DNA of 64,000 bases from assembly GCF_029870955.1 (NCBI RefSeq), contig NZ_PGFQ01000001.1, positions 558,001 to 622,000 of the forward strand. The letters run 5' to 3'. The position numbers were made by a program, and so were the translations under genes. The notes under the pieces are model-generated. The model was not told the DNA's origin and ran no database searches. It saw only the letters and a program-made list of their open reading frames with translations. The DNA comes from Sulfitobacter faviae (GTDB lineage: Bacteria; Pseudomonadota; Alphaproteobacteria; Rhodobacterales; Rhodobacteraceae). Positions 36,597 through 45,321 of the stretch are shown here, one piece after another (positions within the stretch are counted from its first letter, which is position 1; each line of letters opens with the position of its first letter).

Positions 36597-36949
36597 CCCG
36601 CGGCCTCATCCAGATAGGCCCGCACGCAGGTCTGCACATGGCGAAAACGGTCGCCGCCCAGATGTTTGCCACCGTACCAGCGGGTGACGACGATCAGATG
36701 ATCGGTCAGCCCCTCGCGCTCCAACATTCGCAAGATCACCATGCCCGCGCCGGATTCGCCATCGTCGCCTTTGAGCGGGCCGCCATCCGACAGGAGCACC
36801 GCCCAAGTGTTATGCGTGGCCTTCGCGTAGGATTTGTCGCGTTTGAGGTCTTTCAACGCGGCATCCACCTCGGCCCGGTCACGCGCAGGGCAGCCCGACA
36901 CCGCATATTTCGACCCGCGGTCGTTCAGCACCTGCCCCAGTTTGCGCAA
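36593..36949 (-). CDS. YigZ/IMPACT-family protein, short form
   Basis: The readable protein begins at a TTG codon (36949), four bases after the upstream peptidase stop, giving 118 residues: RKLGQVLNDRGSKYAVSGCPA, ALKDLKRDKSYAKATHNTWAVLL, DDGESGAGMVILRMLEREGLTDHLIVVTRWYGGKHLGGDRFRHV. These match the N-terminal UPF0029/IMPACT domain, but the C-terminal half found in the roughly 205-residue E. coli YigZ is absent. IMPACT proteins are tied to translation control. The open frame extends further upstream, but only over the peptidase gene. Confidence 0.75.
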   Translation of the reverse strand: MRKLGQVLNDRGSKYAVSGCPARDRAEVDAALKDLKRDKSYAKATHNTWAVLLSDGGPLKGDDGESGAGMVILRMLEREGLTDHLIVVTRWYGGKHLGGDRFRHVQTCVRAYLDEAAG

Positions 36950-36953
36950 AGCG

Positions 36954-37679
36954 TTACAGCCCCGCCATTGTGCGCCGCACGATATCGATCCGGGCGTTAT
37001 TGGGCGGATGGGTGCCAAGGAAACGGTCGCCGGGGTCGGGAATGCGGGTAAAGAACTCGGCGCCGCGCAGCGGGTCATAGCCCGCCCGCGCGGTGATGAT
37101 CGTGCCAAGGGCGTCGGCCTCAAGCTCGAAATCCTTGGAATAACGCCGCGCGCCGACCTCTGCGCCCAATTCCTGCGCCGTGCGCACGGCATTGGCATCG
37201 CCCCCGCTGAGCGTGGCGAGACCGGCAAAGATCACCGCCCCCGCCATGGCGTTTTGCTGCTGCCGTTCAATATGGCCCGCGATGTGATGCGCGGCCTCAT
37301 GGCCCAAGACGAAGGCAAGCTCATCCTCGTTGCGGGCATCGCCGATCAGCGCGAGCGTAAAGGCCACGATCGGGCGGCCATTTTCATCCAGCGTTTGAAA
37401 GGCGTTGGCCGGTTGACCGGGGCGGTCGTCGACCACGATATTGAAATCACAGTTCATCCCCGTCGTCCGGTTGCGACACTCCCGTTCGGCCACGGGTTCA
37501 AGCGTGCGGACCACCTGAACAAAGCTCCGCGCCGCCGCGCTCGCGCTCAGCCGCGAGCTCGCCTGCCCCGTGGTCTGCGGCCTGTCGGCCGGGATCGGCC
37601 CTGTTTGGATCGGTGCCACCTCACAGGCAGAAAGCAGGGCGATGACGGCAAATGCGCCAAGGGCATTAAACAATTTCAC
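36954..37679 (-). CDS. M48-family metallopeptidase lipoprotein
   Basis: A 241-residue protein with lipoprotein signal MKLFNALGAFAVIALLSAC (lipobox LSAC, Cys19). The zinc site is HEAAH at residues 127-131 in VLGHEAAHHIAGH; the third ligand is probably the Glu of KDFELEADALG. THPPNNARI near the end is typical of BepA/LoiP-like periplasmic M48 proteases that act on outer-membrane proteins. It is followed by the YigZ-like gene on the same strand. Confidence 0.88.
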   Translation of the reverse strand: MKLFNALGAFAVIALLSACEVAPIQTGPIPADRPQTTGQASSRLSASAAARSFVQVVRTLEPVAERECRNRTTGMNCDFNIVVDDRPGQPANAFQTLDENGRPIVAFTLALIGDARNEDELAFVLGHEAAHHIAGHIERQQQNAMAGAVIFAGLATLSGGDANAVRTAQELGAEVGARRYSKDFELEADALGTIITARAGYDPLRGAEFFTRIPDPGDRFLGTHPPNNARIDIVRRTMAGL

Positions 37680-37795
37680 GGCTGATCCTCGCTCGGGGCT
37701 CCTTGAGCCACCTGTCTATCATGACGCCCTGCCGCCGCCACCCCCGTTCACGGCGCTTTGACACCCCACGGCGGTCTTGCGCTTGGCGTCACAAA

Positions 37796-37873
37796 CCCTG
37801 TCTTGCACTCGTGAGCACATACCCTGTCTTGCGCGCGCGAGCACAAAGCCTGTCTTGCGCTCGCGAGCACAAA
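37796..37873. repeat. Three tandem 26-bp repeats
   Basis: Units at 37796-37821, 37822-37847 and 37848-37873 share CCTGTCTTGC at their start and GAGCACA near the end. Each contains a short palindrome, best in the third (GCTCGCGAGC). They sit between the divergent M48 peptidase and the small gene at 37889. They are contiguous, without spacers. A role as repeated operator or replication slippage product is open. Confidence 0.75.
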
Positions 37874-37888
37874 GCCTAATGTGCCCTC

Positions 37889-38117
37889 ATGTTTACCATC
37901 GAGCATGAATTTGACGCCACCGTCATCACCCTGATCGACGAATCCGACGCCCCCCTGCGCGAGGACGTCACCGTCTCTGCCTTTGCGGGACAAATCACGA
38001 TCGAGCAATGGGACGCCCGAACCGACCGTGTGGCCAAGATCACCCTGTCCCCCGCAGCTGAGCGATCTGACGGCGGCACTGAACCTGCCCGAGGGCATCT
38101 ACCGAAGCAATTCCTGA
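37889..38117 (+). CDS. Small conserved-looking protein of unknown function, frameshifted
   Basis: About 76 residues: MFTIEHEFDATVITLIDESDAPLREDVTVSAFAGQITIEQWD, then in another frame QLSDLTAALNLPEGIYRSNS-stop at 38117. The frame changes near 38055 in a CCCCCG context. One extra C or two missing bases explain it. The repaired end runs 10 bp before ilvE, suggesting an operon. The sequence looks like a compact alpha/beta domain. I do not recognise a family. Confidence 0.55.
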
Positions 38118-38127
38118 GGATCGTCAC

Positions 38128-39006
38128 ATGGCCACCGGCACAGACATCAAGACCTATTTCAACGGCGCATGGCACGACGGCGATCTGCCCACCATCAGGG
38201 CCGCCGATCACGGCGCATGGCTGGGCACCACCGTTTTCGACGGGGCGCGGCTGTTCGACGGGCTGGCCCCCGATCTTGAGGCGCATTGCGCGCGGATCAA
38301 CCGCTCAGCCCGCGCGCTGATGATCACCCCCACGGTCGAGACCGAGGATATGATTGAGATGTGCCGCGAGGGGCTGAAGAGCTATTCGCGCGATCAGGCG
38401 GTCTATATCCGCCCGATGTATTGGGCGCTGGCGGGTGACGAGCTCGGGATCGTGCCGCGCGAAGGGGCCACCGGCTTTGCCATCAGCCTTGAGGCCATTC
38501 CCATGGCCCCGCCCGAGGCCGCGACCACCCTCACCCGCACCCGCTTCCGCCGCCCGGTACTGGAGGATAACGTGGTCAATGCCAAGGCGGGCTGTCTCTA
38601 CCCCAACAACGCCCGCATGATGGTCGAGGCGCGCGCCAAAGGGTTTGGCAACGCCCTGGTGGCCGATGCCATGGGCAATGTCGCCGAAAGCGCCAGCGCC
38701 AACGTCTTCATGGTCAAGGATGGTGAGGTTTTCACCCCCATCCCCAACGGCACCTTCCTTGCCGGGATCACCCGTGCGCGGCATATGTCGAACATGCGCG
38801 AGGCGGGGATGAAGGTGCATGAGACCGTCCTGAGCTTTGACGATTTCCACGCCGCCGATGAGGTCTTTCTGTCGGGCAATATGATGAAGGTCACGCCTGT
38901 CAGCGCCTTTGACGAGACGCAATATGGCACCGGGGACAACCAGAACCCGGTCACGCGCCGGGTGCGTGAAATGTATTGGGATTGGGCCGCAAGTCAGCGC
39001 GGCTGA
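38128..39006 (+). CDS. Branched-chain amino acid aminotransferase-like (class IV PLP enzyme)
   Basis: The 292-residue fold-type IV aminotransferase has DHGAWLGTTVFDGARLFDG at the N-terminus, the PLP lysine expected at Lys153 in NVVNAKAGCLYPNNARM, GNVAESASANVFMVKDGEVFTPIPNGTFLAGITR and DEVFLSGNMMKVTPVSAFD. It was compared with IlvE, but the D-amino-acid transaminase and ADC-lyase subfamilies share most motifs. Many alphaproteobacteria have several such genes, so the substrate is left open, with branched-chain amino acids most likely. Confidence 0.8.
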   Translation: MATGTDIKTYFNGAWHDGDLPTIRAADHGAWLGTTVFDGARLFDGLAPDLEAHCARINRSARALMITPTVETEDMIEMCREGLKSYSRDQAVYIRPMYWALAGDELGIVPREGATGFAISLEAIPMAPPEAATTLTRTRFRRPVLEDNVVNAKAGCLYPNNARMMVEARAKGFGNALVADAMGNVAESASANVFMVKDGEVFTPIPNGTFLAGITRARHMSNMREAGMKVHETVLSFDDFHAADEVFLSGNMMKVTPVSAFDETQYGTGDNQNPVTRRVREMYWDWAASQRG

Positions 39007-39103
39007 AGGCCCGGACGGCAGCGGCGCGCAAAAGCAATTGCCAGCGCCGCCCGCCCGCGCCATGATCGCACCGCACCGGGAGGAGGTGCGGAGAGAGGGT
39101 TTG

Positions 39104-39561
39104 ATGCGGAAATTCCTAGTGGTGTTGGACGATAGCACCGAATGTTTGAATGCCATGCGTTTCGCCGCCCTGCGCGCGGCGCGCACGGGGGCGGCGTGGC
39201 CGTGCTTTCGGTGATCCCGCCCGAAGAGTTCAACCATTGGATCGGCGTTGGCGACCTGATGCGCGAAGAGGCCCGCGAACGGATCGAGGTGCATTTCGAG
39301 GTCTTCGCCAAATGGATGCGCGACAAACAGGGCGTCGACCCTGAGCTGATCATCCGCGAGGGCGAACCGACGGATGAGATCATCCAGCAGCTGTCCGACG
39401 ACCCCGACATCGGCGTTCTGGTGCTCGGCGCCAGCGGCGACCGCAAGAAAGGCCCCGGCCCGCTGGTCACGCAATTGTCGCGCTCTGCCGGTGCCCTGCC
39501 CGTGCCGATCACCATCGTGCCCGGCGATCTGAGCAAGGAACGGCTCGAAGCGATCACCTAA
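39104..39561 (+). CDS. Universal stress protein (UspA family), one frameshift in the sequence as given
   Basis: It starts MRKFLVVLDDSTECLNAMRFAALRAARTG. Near 39195 a run of five G should be six, joining to GGVAVLSVIPPEEFNHWIGVGD in the next frame. The remainder includes the nucleotide-binding signature VLVLGASGDRKKGPGPLVTQLSR (GxxGxxxxG...). Repaired size is 459 nt, 152 residues, standard for UspA. An ATP-binding type is suggested by the glycine loop. It lies alone downstream of the aminotransferase, about 100 bp away. Confidence 0.82.
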
Positions 39562-39596
39562 GCGCTCTGCCGCCCGCCTAATGCCCGGCGCCACAA

Positions 39597-39613
39597 TTTA
39601 GAACGGTTCTAAA
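39597..39613. promoter_or_regulatory. Irr/ICE box upstream of nfuA
   Basis: TTTAGAACGGTTCTAAA is a perfect palindrome matching the iron-control element TTTAGAA-N3-TTCTAAA recognised by Irr in alphaproteobacteria. It lies 61 bp before the nfuA start, fitting iron-dependent control of an Fe-S carrier gene. Confidence 0.8.
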
Positions 39614-39674
39614 CCTTGACTTGCCGCCCGCGCAGGCGCATATCAGGAGCCACGCCGAAAGCGAGGTACACCCC

Positions 39675-40235
39675 ATGTTCATCCAGACCGAATCCACTCC
39701 GAACCCCGCAACGCTCAAGTTCCTGCCGGGTCAGACCGTGCTGGAGATGGGCACCGCTGATTTCCCCTCCCCCGAAGCCGGGGCAACCTCCCCGCTGGCC
39801 CAACGGCTCTTTGCGGTCGAGGGCGTGACCGGCGTGTTCTTCGGCACTGATTTCGTCACCGTGACCAAGCAAGACGCGGTGGAATGGGACCATGTGAAAC
39901 CCGCCCTGCTCGGCGCCATCATGGAGCATTTCCAGTCCGGCGAGCCGGTCATGGCCTCTGACCACCAGCCCACATCCGGCCACGCCGCGCATGACGGCGA
40001 AGACGGTGAAATCGTCGGCCAGATCAAAGAGTTGCTGGACAGCCGCGTGCGCCCCGCCGTGGCCCAAGACGGCGGCGACATTACCTTTCACGGATTTGAG
40101 CGTGGCGTCGTCTATCTGCATATGCAGGGTGCCTGCGCCGGTTGCCCCTCTTCGACCCTGACGTTGAAAATGGGCATCGAGAACCTGCTGCGCCACTACA
40201 TCCCCGAGGTCACAGAGGTGCGCCCGGTTGCCTGA
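39675..40235 (+). CDS. nfuA: NifU-like iron-sulfur scaffold/carrier protein
   Basis: A 186-residue protein from Met 39675 (MFIQTESTPNPATLKFLPGQ, the alphaproteobacterial/mitochondrial NFU1 N-terminal domain). The C-terminal Nfu domain carries RPAVAQDGGDITFHGFERGVVYLHMQGACAGCPSSTLTLKMGIENLLRH, with the cluster-binding Cys154 and Cys157 (CxxC). It carries 4Fe-4S clusters to targets such as aconitase, lipoate synthase and complex I/II. An Irr/ICE box in its promoter suggests repression under iron shortage. The start of tsaB overlaps its end. Confidence 0.93.
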   Translation: MFIQTESTPNPATLKFLPGQTVLEMGTADFPSPEAGATSPLAQRLFAVEGVTGVFFGTDFVTVTKQDAVEWDHVKPALLGAIMEHFQSGEPVMASDHQPTSGHAAHDGEDGEIVGQIKELLDSRVRPAVAQDGGDITFHGFERGVVYLHMQGACAGCPSSTLTLKMGIENLLRHYIPEVTEVRPVA

Positions 40236-40851
40236 GCATGGCGCAAGCGGGCCGCTGATTCTGGCCTTTGACACATCGGCCGCGCATTGCGCGGCCGCTT
40301 TGCTGTCGGGCGATCGGATCTTGGCCTCCCGCACTGAGCTGATGACCAAGGGTCAGGCCGAGCGGATCATGGTCCTTTGCGAGGAATTGTTGAGCGAGGC
40401 CGGGCTGGCCTATGCCGACCTCACCGCGCTTGGCGTCGGCATCGGACCGGGCAATTTCACCGGCATCCGCATCGCCGTTTCTGCCGCCCGTGGGCTGGCG
40501 CTTGGTCTTGGCATCCCGGCAGTCGGTGTCGATGCCTTCGACGCGCTGCGCGAAGGCCATGACGGCCCCTGCGCCTGTGCGGTGGATGCCCGCCGCGATC
40601 AGGTATTCCTGCAAGGCTTTGACAACCCCGGCATTTCCGCGCCCGCGCTTCATGATGCCACAGCCCTCCCGGCCTTCACCGGCCCGCTGATCGGCGCGGG
40701 CGGAGAGCCGCCAGCGATGCCTGTGGCCGAAGCCATCGCCCGCATCGCCGCGCGCCGTTTTGCCAGCAATCTGCCGCGGCCTGCGCCGCTTTACCTGCGC
40801 CCCGCCGATGCCGCCCCCGCCCGCGACGCCGCCCCGGTGCTGCTGCCGTGA
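40228..40851 (+). CDS. tsaB: tRNA threonylcarbamoyladenosine biosynthesis protein TsaB
   Basis: A 207-residue ASKHA-fold protein: LILAFDTSAAHCAAALLSGD, GQAERIMVLCEELLSEAGL, GVGIGPGNFTGIRIAVSAARGLALGLGIPAVGVDAFDAL. It is the inactive paralogue and dimer partner of TsaD in the t6A37 complex. The best visible start is a TTG inside the end of nfuA; no ATG or GTG is better placed. It is followed by rimI with overlapping stop and start, an order widespread in bacteria. Confidence 0.92.
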   Translation: MPEHGASGPLILAFDTSAAHCAAALLSGDRILASRTELMTKGQAERIMVLCEELLSEAGLAYADLTALGVGIGPGNFTGIRIAVSAARGLALGLGIPAVGVDAFDALREGHDGPCACAVDARRDQVFLQGFDNPGISAPALHDATALPAFTGPLIGAGGEPPAMPVAEAIARIAARRFASNLPRPAPLYLRPADAAPARDAAPVLLP

Positions 40852-41303
40852 CACCGGCGGCCCTCGCCGCGCTCCATGCTGCGGCCTTCACCCAGGACAG
40901 GCCGTGGCAAGAGGCGGAGTTCGCAGGCCTGCTCGACAGCCCCTTCGTGCAGCTTTTCACCCGCCCGGGCGGCTTTGCCCTGACCCGCACCATCGCGGGC
41001 GAATCCGAATTGCTGACCCTTGCCGTGGACCCTGCGCAGCAACGCCGGGGGCTGGGCCGGGCCCTGTTGCGCGACTGGCTGGCGGCCCTGCCCGCCGACT
41101 GCGAAAGTGCCTTTCTCGAAGTCGCTGCCGATAATCTGCCCGCCCGCGCGCTCTATGCGGATCAAGGTTTTGCCCAAATCGCCACCCGCCGTGCCTATTA
41201 CGCACGCAGCGGCGTTCCACCCGTAGATGCCTGCATCCTGCAACGCGTCTTGACCCATGGTCACGCTGGCGATCCGGGCGGCTTGCCCTCAAAAAGCGGT
41301 TGA
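40848..41303 (+). CDS. rimI: RimI-like GNAT N-acetyltransferase
   Basis: The 151-residue protein is initiated by GTG overlapping the tsaB stop (GTGA). The GNAT core has ELLTLAVDPAQQRRGLGRALLRDWLAAL (acetyl-CoA loop QRRGLGRA), then FLEVAADNLPARALYADQGFAQIATRRAYY. RimI acetylates the N-terminal Ala of ribosomal protein S18; the position after tsaB supports this name over other GNATs. The C-terminus is slightly longer than E. coli RimI. Confidence 0.88.
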   Translation: MTPAALAALHAAAFTQDRPWQEAEFAGLLDSPFVQLFTRPGGFALTRTIAGESELLTLAVDPAQQRRGLGRALLRDWLAALPADCESAFLEVAADNLPARALYADQGFAQIATRRAYYARSGVPPVDACILQRVLTHGHAGDPGGLPSKSG

Positions 41304-41409
41304 CCCTACCCCCGCCTGCGCCCTAGATTATACTTGATCACATGATCCACAAACGCCGTGGCGGCAGCATCTGATTGACCGCCCGACACCACAACCCGGG
41401 AGACACCAA

Positions 41410-42411
41410 ATGACCCTCATGACGAAATTCCTCGGCGCTGCTGCGGGCCTCGCGCTTACCGCGGGCGCGGCAGCGGCTGAACCGGCGCTGATCTTCGACC
41501 TCGGCGGTAAGTTCGACAAGAGCTTCAACGAAGCGGCCTTCAACGGTGCCTCCCGCTGGGCCGAAGAAACCGGCGGCAAATTCGCCGAGATCGAGATGCA
41601 GTCCGAAGCGCAGCGTGAGCAGGCCCTGCGCCGCTTCGCCGAATCCGGTGCCAACCCGATCATCACCATGGGCTTCGCCATGGCCGATCCGCTGGCCACC
41701 GTCGCGCCCGACTATCCCGACACCAAGTTCGCCGTGATCGACGTGAACTGGCTCGACCTGCCCAACGTGCGTCAGGTCAGCTTTGCCGAACATGAAGGCT
41801 CCTACCTCGTCGGCGTCATGGCCGCGATGGCCTCCGAGAGCGACACCGTGGGCTTCGTCGGTGGCATGGACGTGCCGCTCATTCGCCACTTCGGCTGCGG
41901 CTATGCCCAAGGCGTCAAGGCGACCAACCCCGACGCCACTGTCATCGCCAACATGACCGGCACCACCCCCGCCGCGTGGAACGACCCGGTGAAGGGTTCC
42001 GAGATCACCAAGGCCCAGATCAACCAAGGCGCTGACGTGGTCTATGCCGCCGCGGGCGGCACCGGCGTGGGCGTGCTGCAAACCGCCGCCGACGAAGGCA
42101 TCTTGTCGATCGGCGTGGACAGCAACCAGAACCACCTGCACCCGGGCAAGGTCCTGACTTCCATGCTGAAACGCGTCGATGTCGCCGTCTATGACGCGAT
42201 GATGGCGGGCGAAGACCTCGAGGTCGGCGAAGTCGTGACCCTTGGCCTTGCCGAAGAAGGTGTTGGCGTTGCCATCGACGAGCATAACCAAGATCTCGTG
42301 ACCGAAGAGATGAAGGCCGCTGTCGACGACGCGCGCCAGAAGATCATCGACGGCGAGATCAAAGTGGTCTCCTACTACGAGAACGACAGCTGCCCGGCAC
42401 TGGACTTCTGA
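41410..42411 (+). CDS. BMP-family substrate-binding protein of a nucleoside-type ABC transporter
   Basis: 333 residues. Sec signal peptide at 1-23 (KFLGAAAGLALTAGAAAA, cut before EPAL); no lipobox Cys. The BMP/PnrA fold is clear: LIFDLGGKFDKSFNEAAFNGA, GVMAAMASESDTVGFVGGMDVPLIRHFGCGYAQGVKATNP, INQGADVVYAAAGGTGVGVLQTAADEG and GVDSNQNHLHPGKVLTSMLKRVDVAVYD. Such proteins bind purine nucleosides. The three following genes complete the transporter after a terminator-like hairpin, which would leave more of this mRNA. Confidence 0.9.
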   Translation: MTLMTKFLGAAAGLALTAGAAAAEPALIFDLGGKFDKSFNEAAFNGASRWAEETGGKFAEIEMQSEAQREQALRRFAESGANPIITMGFAMADPLATVAPDYPDTKFAVIDVNWLDLPNVRQVSFAEHEGSYLVGVMAAMASESDTVGFVGGMDVPLIRHFGCGYAQGVKATNPDATVIANMTGTTPAAWNDPVKGSEITKAQINQGADVVYAAAGGTGVGVLQTAADEGILSIGVDSNQNHLHPGKVLTSMLKRVDVAVYDAMMAGEDLEVGEVVTLGLAEEGVGVAIDEHNQDLVTEEMKAAVDDARQKIIDGEIKVVSYYENDSCPALDF

Positions 42412-42437
42412 GCCCGATTTATCCACAATCGACCCCC

Positions 42438-42470
42438 GGGGCCGCGCCGATCATCGGCGCGGCCCCTTTT
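42438..42470 (+). terminator. Strong hairpin with T tail after the BMP gene
   Basis: GGGGCCGCGCCGA pairs perfectly with TCGGCGCGGCCCC around a three-base loop, followed by TTTT. It lies 27 bp after the binding-protein stop. It is a terminator or attenuator letting only part of the transcription into the ATPase and permease genes. Confidence 0.8.
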
Positions 42471-42547
42471 AAAACCCCACAGCGTGACCGGGGCAGCGAT
42501 GGACCAACGCCAGATCAAGGGCTGCAACGCCCGCAGGACCTTTTGAC

Positions 42548-44149
42548 ATGACCGATACCGCCCCCGCGATCGAACTCAAGGGCATCTCCAAGGCCTTCGG
42601 CCCGGTACAGGCCAACAAAGATATCTCCATCCGCGTCATGCCGGGCACGATCCACGGCATCATCGGCGAGAACGGCGCCGGTAAATCGACGCTGATGTCG
42701 ATCCTCTACGGCTTCTACAAGGCCGACGCGGGCGAGATATACATCGGTGGCCGCAAGACCGAGATCCCCGACAGCCAGGCCGCCATCGCCGCCGGCATCG
42801 GCATGGTGTTCCAGCACTTCAAGCTGGTCGAAAACTTCACCGTGCTCGAAAACATCATCCTTGGTGCCGAGGATGGCCGCCTCTTGAAGCCCTCGCTGTC
42901 GAAGGCGCGCAAGACGCTGATCGAACTGTCGAAGGACTACGGCCTCAACGTCGACCCCGATGCGCAGATTCAGGACATCGGCGTGGGCATGCAGCAGCGT
43001 GTGGAAATTCTGAAAGCGCTCTACCGGCAGGCCGATATCCTCATCCTCGACGAGCCCACCGGCGTGCTGACCCCGGCCGAGGCCGACCAGCTCTTCCGCA
43101 TTCTCGGGCGTCTGCGCTCCGAAGGCAAAACCATCATCCTGATCACCCACAAGCTGCGCGAGATCATGGAGATCACCGACACCGTGTCGGTCATGCGCCG
43201 CGGCCAGATGACCGCCACCGTGAAAACCGCCGAGACCTCGCCCCAGGAACTGGCCGAGCTGATGGTCGGGCGCAAGGTGCTCTTGCGCGTCAACAAAGAG
43301 CCCGCCACCCCGGGCGACGTGATCCTCGACATCAAGGGCCTGCGGGTGGTCGACGACAAGGGCGTCGAGCGGCTGCGCGGGATCGACCTGCAGATTCGCG
43401 CCGGCGAAGTGCTGGGCCTTGCGGGCGTTGCGGGCAACGGCCAATCGGAACTTTTGGAAGTGCTGGGCGGCTATGCCGACGGCACCGGCAGTGTCACGCT
43501 CAACGGCACCCCGCTGGACCTCTCGGGCAAGAAAAGCGACGGCCAGTCGCGCCGCGCGCGCGGCGTGGCCCATGTGCCCGAAGACCGCCAGCGCGAAGGT
43601 CTGATCATGGATTTTCAGGCTTGGGAGAACAACGTCTTCGGCTACCACCACGACGACCGTTTCAACAGCGGCATGCTGATGGACCACGCGGCGATCCGCG
43701 CCGATGCCGAGGACAAGATGGCCCGTTTCGACGTGCGCCCGCCCGACCCGACGCTGGCCGCCAAGAATTTCTCGGGCGGCAACCAGCAGAAGATCGTTCT
43801 GGCGCGCGAGATCGAGCGCAACCCCGACCTTCTGCTCATCGGCCAGCCCACCCGTGGTGTCGACATCGGCGCGATCGAATTTATCCACGAGCAGATCATC
43901 GCCCTGCGCGATCAGGGCAAGGCGATCCTGCTGGTCTCGGTCGAGCTTGAGGAAATTCTCGCCCTGTCGGACCGCATCGCGGTGATGTTCGACGGGCAGA
44001 TCATGGGCGAACGCGCCGCCGATCAGACCGACGAAAAGGAGCTTGGGCTGCTGATGGCAGGCATCACCGATACCGAGAACGAACACAGCGTGGCCGAGGT
44101 CGAGGCCAATCTCGCCCGGGCGGGCGGCGACGCGCGCAAGGAGGTCTGA
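42548..44149 (+). CDS. ABC transporter ATP-binding protein, duplicated-domain nucleoside/sugar type
   Basis: 533 residues with two ATPase halves. The first: Walker A GENGAGKST (about residues 39-47), GVGMQQRVEILKALYRQADILILDEPTGVLTPAEA. The second from about residue 260: GLAGVAGNGQSELLEVLGGYADG (degenerate Walker A, usual for this class), GVAHVPEDRQREGL, NFSGGNQQKIVLAREIERNPDLLLIGQPTRGVDIGAIE. This is the NupA/YufO-like layout of nucleoside importers. It energises the permeases immediately downstream (one-base gap). Confidence 0.92.
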   Translation: MTDTAPAIELKGISKAFGPVQANKDISIRVMPGTIHGIIGENGAGKSTLMSILYGFYKADAGEIYIGGRKTEIPDSQAAIAAGIGMVFQHFKLVENFTVLENIILGAEDGRLLKPSLSKARKTLIELSKDYGLNVDPDAQIQDIGVGMQQRVEILKALYRQADILILDEPTGVLTPAEADQLFRILGRLRSEGKTIILITHKLREIMEITDTVSVMRRGQMTATVKTAETSPQELAELMVGRKVLLRVNKEPATPGDVILDIKGLRVVDDKGVERLRGIDLQIRAGEVLGLAGVAGNGQSELLEVLGGYADGTGSVTLNGTPLDLSGKKSDGQSRRARGVAHVPEDRQREGLIMDFQAWENNVFGYHHDDRFNSGMLMDHAAIRADAEDKMARFDVRPPDPTLAAKNFSGGNQQKIVLAREIERNPDLLLIGQPTRGVDIGAIEFIHEQIIALRDQGKAILLVSVELEEILALSDRIAVMFDGQIMGERAADQTDEKELGLLMAGITDTENEHSVAEVEANLARAGGDARKEV

Positions 44150-44150
44150 G

Positions 44151-45287
44151 ATGGACGTGATGCCGAAATGGGCCGAGGTGATCCTCGTGCCGCTGATCTC
44201 TCTCCTGCTGGCCGCCGTGCTCTCGGCGCTGGTGATCCTGTCGATCGGCGAAGACCCGGTCGCGGCGGTGAACCTCATGGTCAAGGGCGCGCTCGGCTCG
44301 ACCTATGGCTGGGGCTACACGCTCTACTACGCCACCAACTTCATCTTCACTGGTCTTGCCGTCGCCGTGGCCTTCCACGCGCGGCTGTTCAACATCGGCG
44401 GTGAAGGTCAAGCGATGCTCGGCGGCCTCGGTGTGGCGCTGGCCGCGCTCTACATCCCCTGGCCGCATTGGACGCTGGCACTGATCGGTTGCGGCGTCAT
44501 GGCCGGTCTTCTGGGCGCGGTCTGGGCCGCGATCCCCGGCTGGCTACAGGCCAAGCGCGGTTCCCACGTCGTGATTACCACGATCATGTTCAACTTCATC
44601 GCCGCGGCGCTGCTGAACTACGTTCTGGTGAACCTTATGCGCCCGCCGGGCAGCATGGACCCGGCCAGCGCCCGCTTCCCCGAGGCCGTGCATCTGCCGA
44701 CCCTGCACGAACTCCTTGCCCCCCTTGGCATCGCCTTCTCCAAATCCGCACCCGCCAACGTCTCGCTGCTGGTGGCCGTCGGCGCATGTGTGGCGATCTG
44801 GATGCTGATCTGGCGCACCCGTCTGGGCTATGAAATCCGCGCCTACGGCCATTCGCAGCCGGCGGCGAAATACGCGGGCATCTCGCCCGTGCGCATCACC
44901 ATGATCACGATGATTATCTCGGGCGCGCTGGCGGGGCTGATGGCGATCAACAACGTCATGGGCGAAAGCGAACGTCTGGTGCTGAACGCGACCGAGGGCG
45001 CGGGCTTTATCGGCATCGCCGTGGCGCTGATGGGCCGCTCGCACCCGGTGGGCGTCTTCTTTGCCGCCCTGCTCTTCGGCTTCCTCTACCAAGGCGGCGC
45101 GGAACTGGCGCTCTGGACCTCGATCCCGCGCGAGTTGATCGTCGTGATCCAGGCGCTCGTGATCCTCTTCACCGGCGCGCTCGACAACATGGTGCGGATG
45201 CCGCTGGAGCGTCTCTTCTTGATGTTCCGCCGCCCCGGCCCGCCCAAACCCGGCCCCCGCAGCGCCCAGTCGGAGAGCGCGGAATGA
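44151..45287 (+). CDS. ABC transporter permease 1 (nucleoside type, BPD_transp_2)
   Basis: A 378-residue integral membrane protein with about ten hydrophobic helices. Family features: NIGGEGQAMLGGLGVALAALYI, GAVWAAIPGWLQAKRGSHVVITTIMFNFIAAALLNYVL, and AKYAGISPVRITMITMIISGALAGLMAINNVMGE, as in YufP/NupB permeases of purine nucleoside importers. It ends in a Pro-rich cytosolic tail. It follows the ATPase gene directly and pairs with the second permease. Confidence 0.92.
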   Translation: MDVMPKWAEVILVPLISLLLAAVLSALVILSIGEDPVAAVNLMVKGALGSTYGWGYTLYYATNFIFTGLAVAVAFHARLFNIGGEGQAMLGGLGVALAALYIPWPHWTLALIGCGVMAGLLGAVWAAIPGWLQAKRGSHVVITTIMFNFIAAALLNYVLVNLMRPPGSMDPASARFPEAVHLPTLHELLAPLGIAFSKSAPANVSLLVAVGACVAIWMLIWRTRLGYEIRAYGHSQPAAKYAGISPVRITMITMIISGALAGLMAINNVMGESERLVLNATEGAGFIGIAVALMGRSHPVGVFFAALLFGFLYQGGAELALWTSIPRELIVVIQALVILFTGALDNMVRMPLERLFLMFRRPGPPKPGPRSAQSESAE

Positions 45288-45321
45288 GCCCCTATACCCC
45301 CTGAGAAAGCGGGTCTGACCT

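Noticed and set aside
36593..37228. Longer version of the YigZ-like protein starting at 37228
   Set aside because: The extra N-terminal part overlaps the M48 peptidase gene in another frame and has no similarity to the family; the TTG at 36949 gives a complete domain.
37796..37873. Possible CRISPR array
   Set aside because: The three 26-bp units are directly contiguous with no spacers and there are no cas genes.
41304..41409. Purine riboswitch or defined operator before the BMP gene
   Set aside because: No purine-aptamer core could be traced; only a loose GATCACATGATC symmetry near 41337 is present, too weak to call.
42515..44284. Long open frame of 589 codons on the minus strand
   Set aside because: It is antisense to the clear ABC ATPase gene; such mirror frames are expected in GC-rich DNA and the translation has no recognisable domain.
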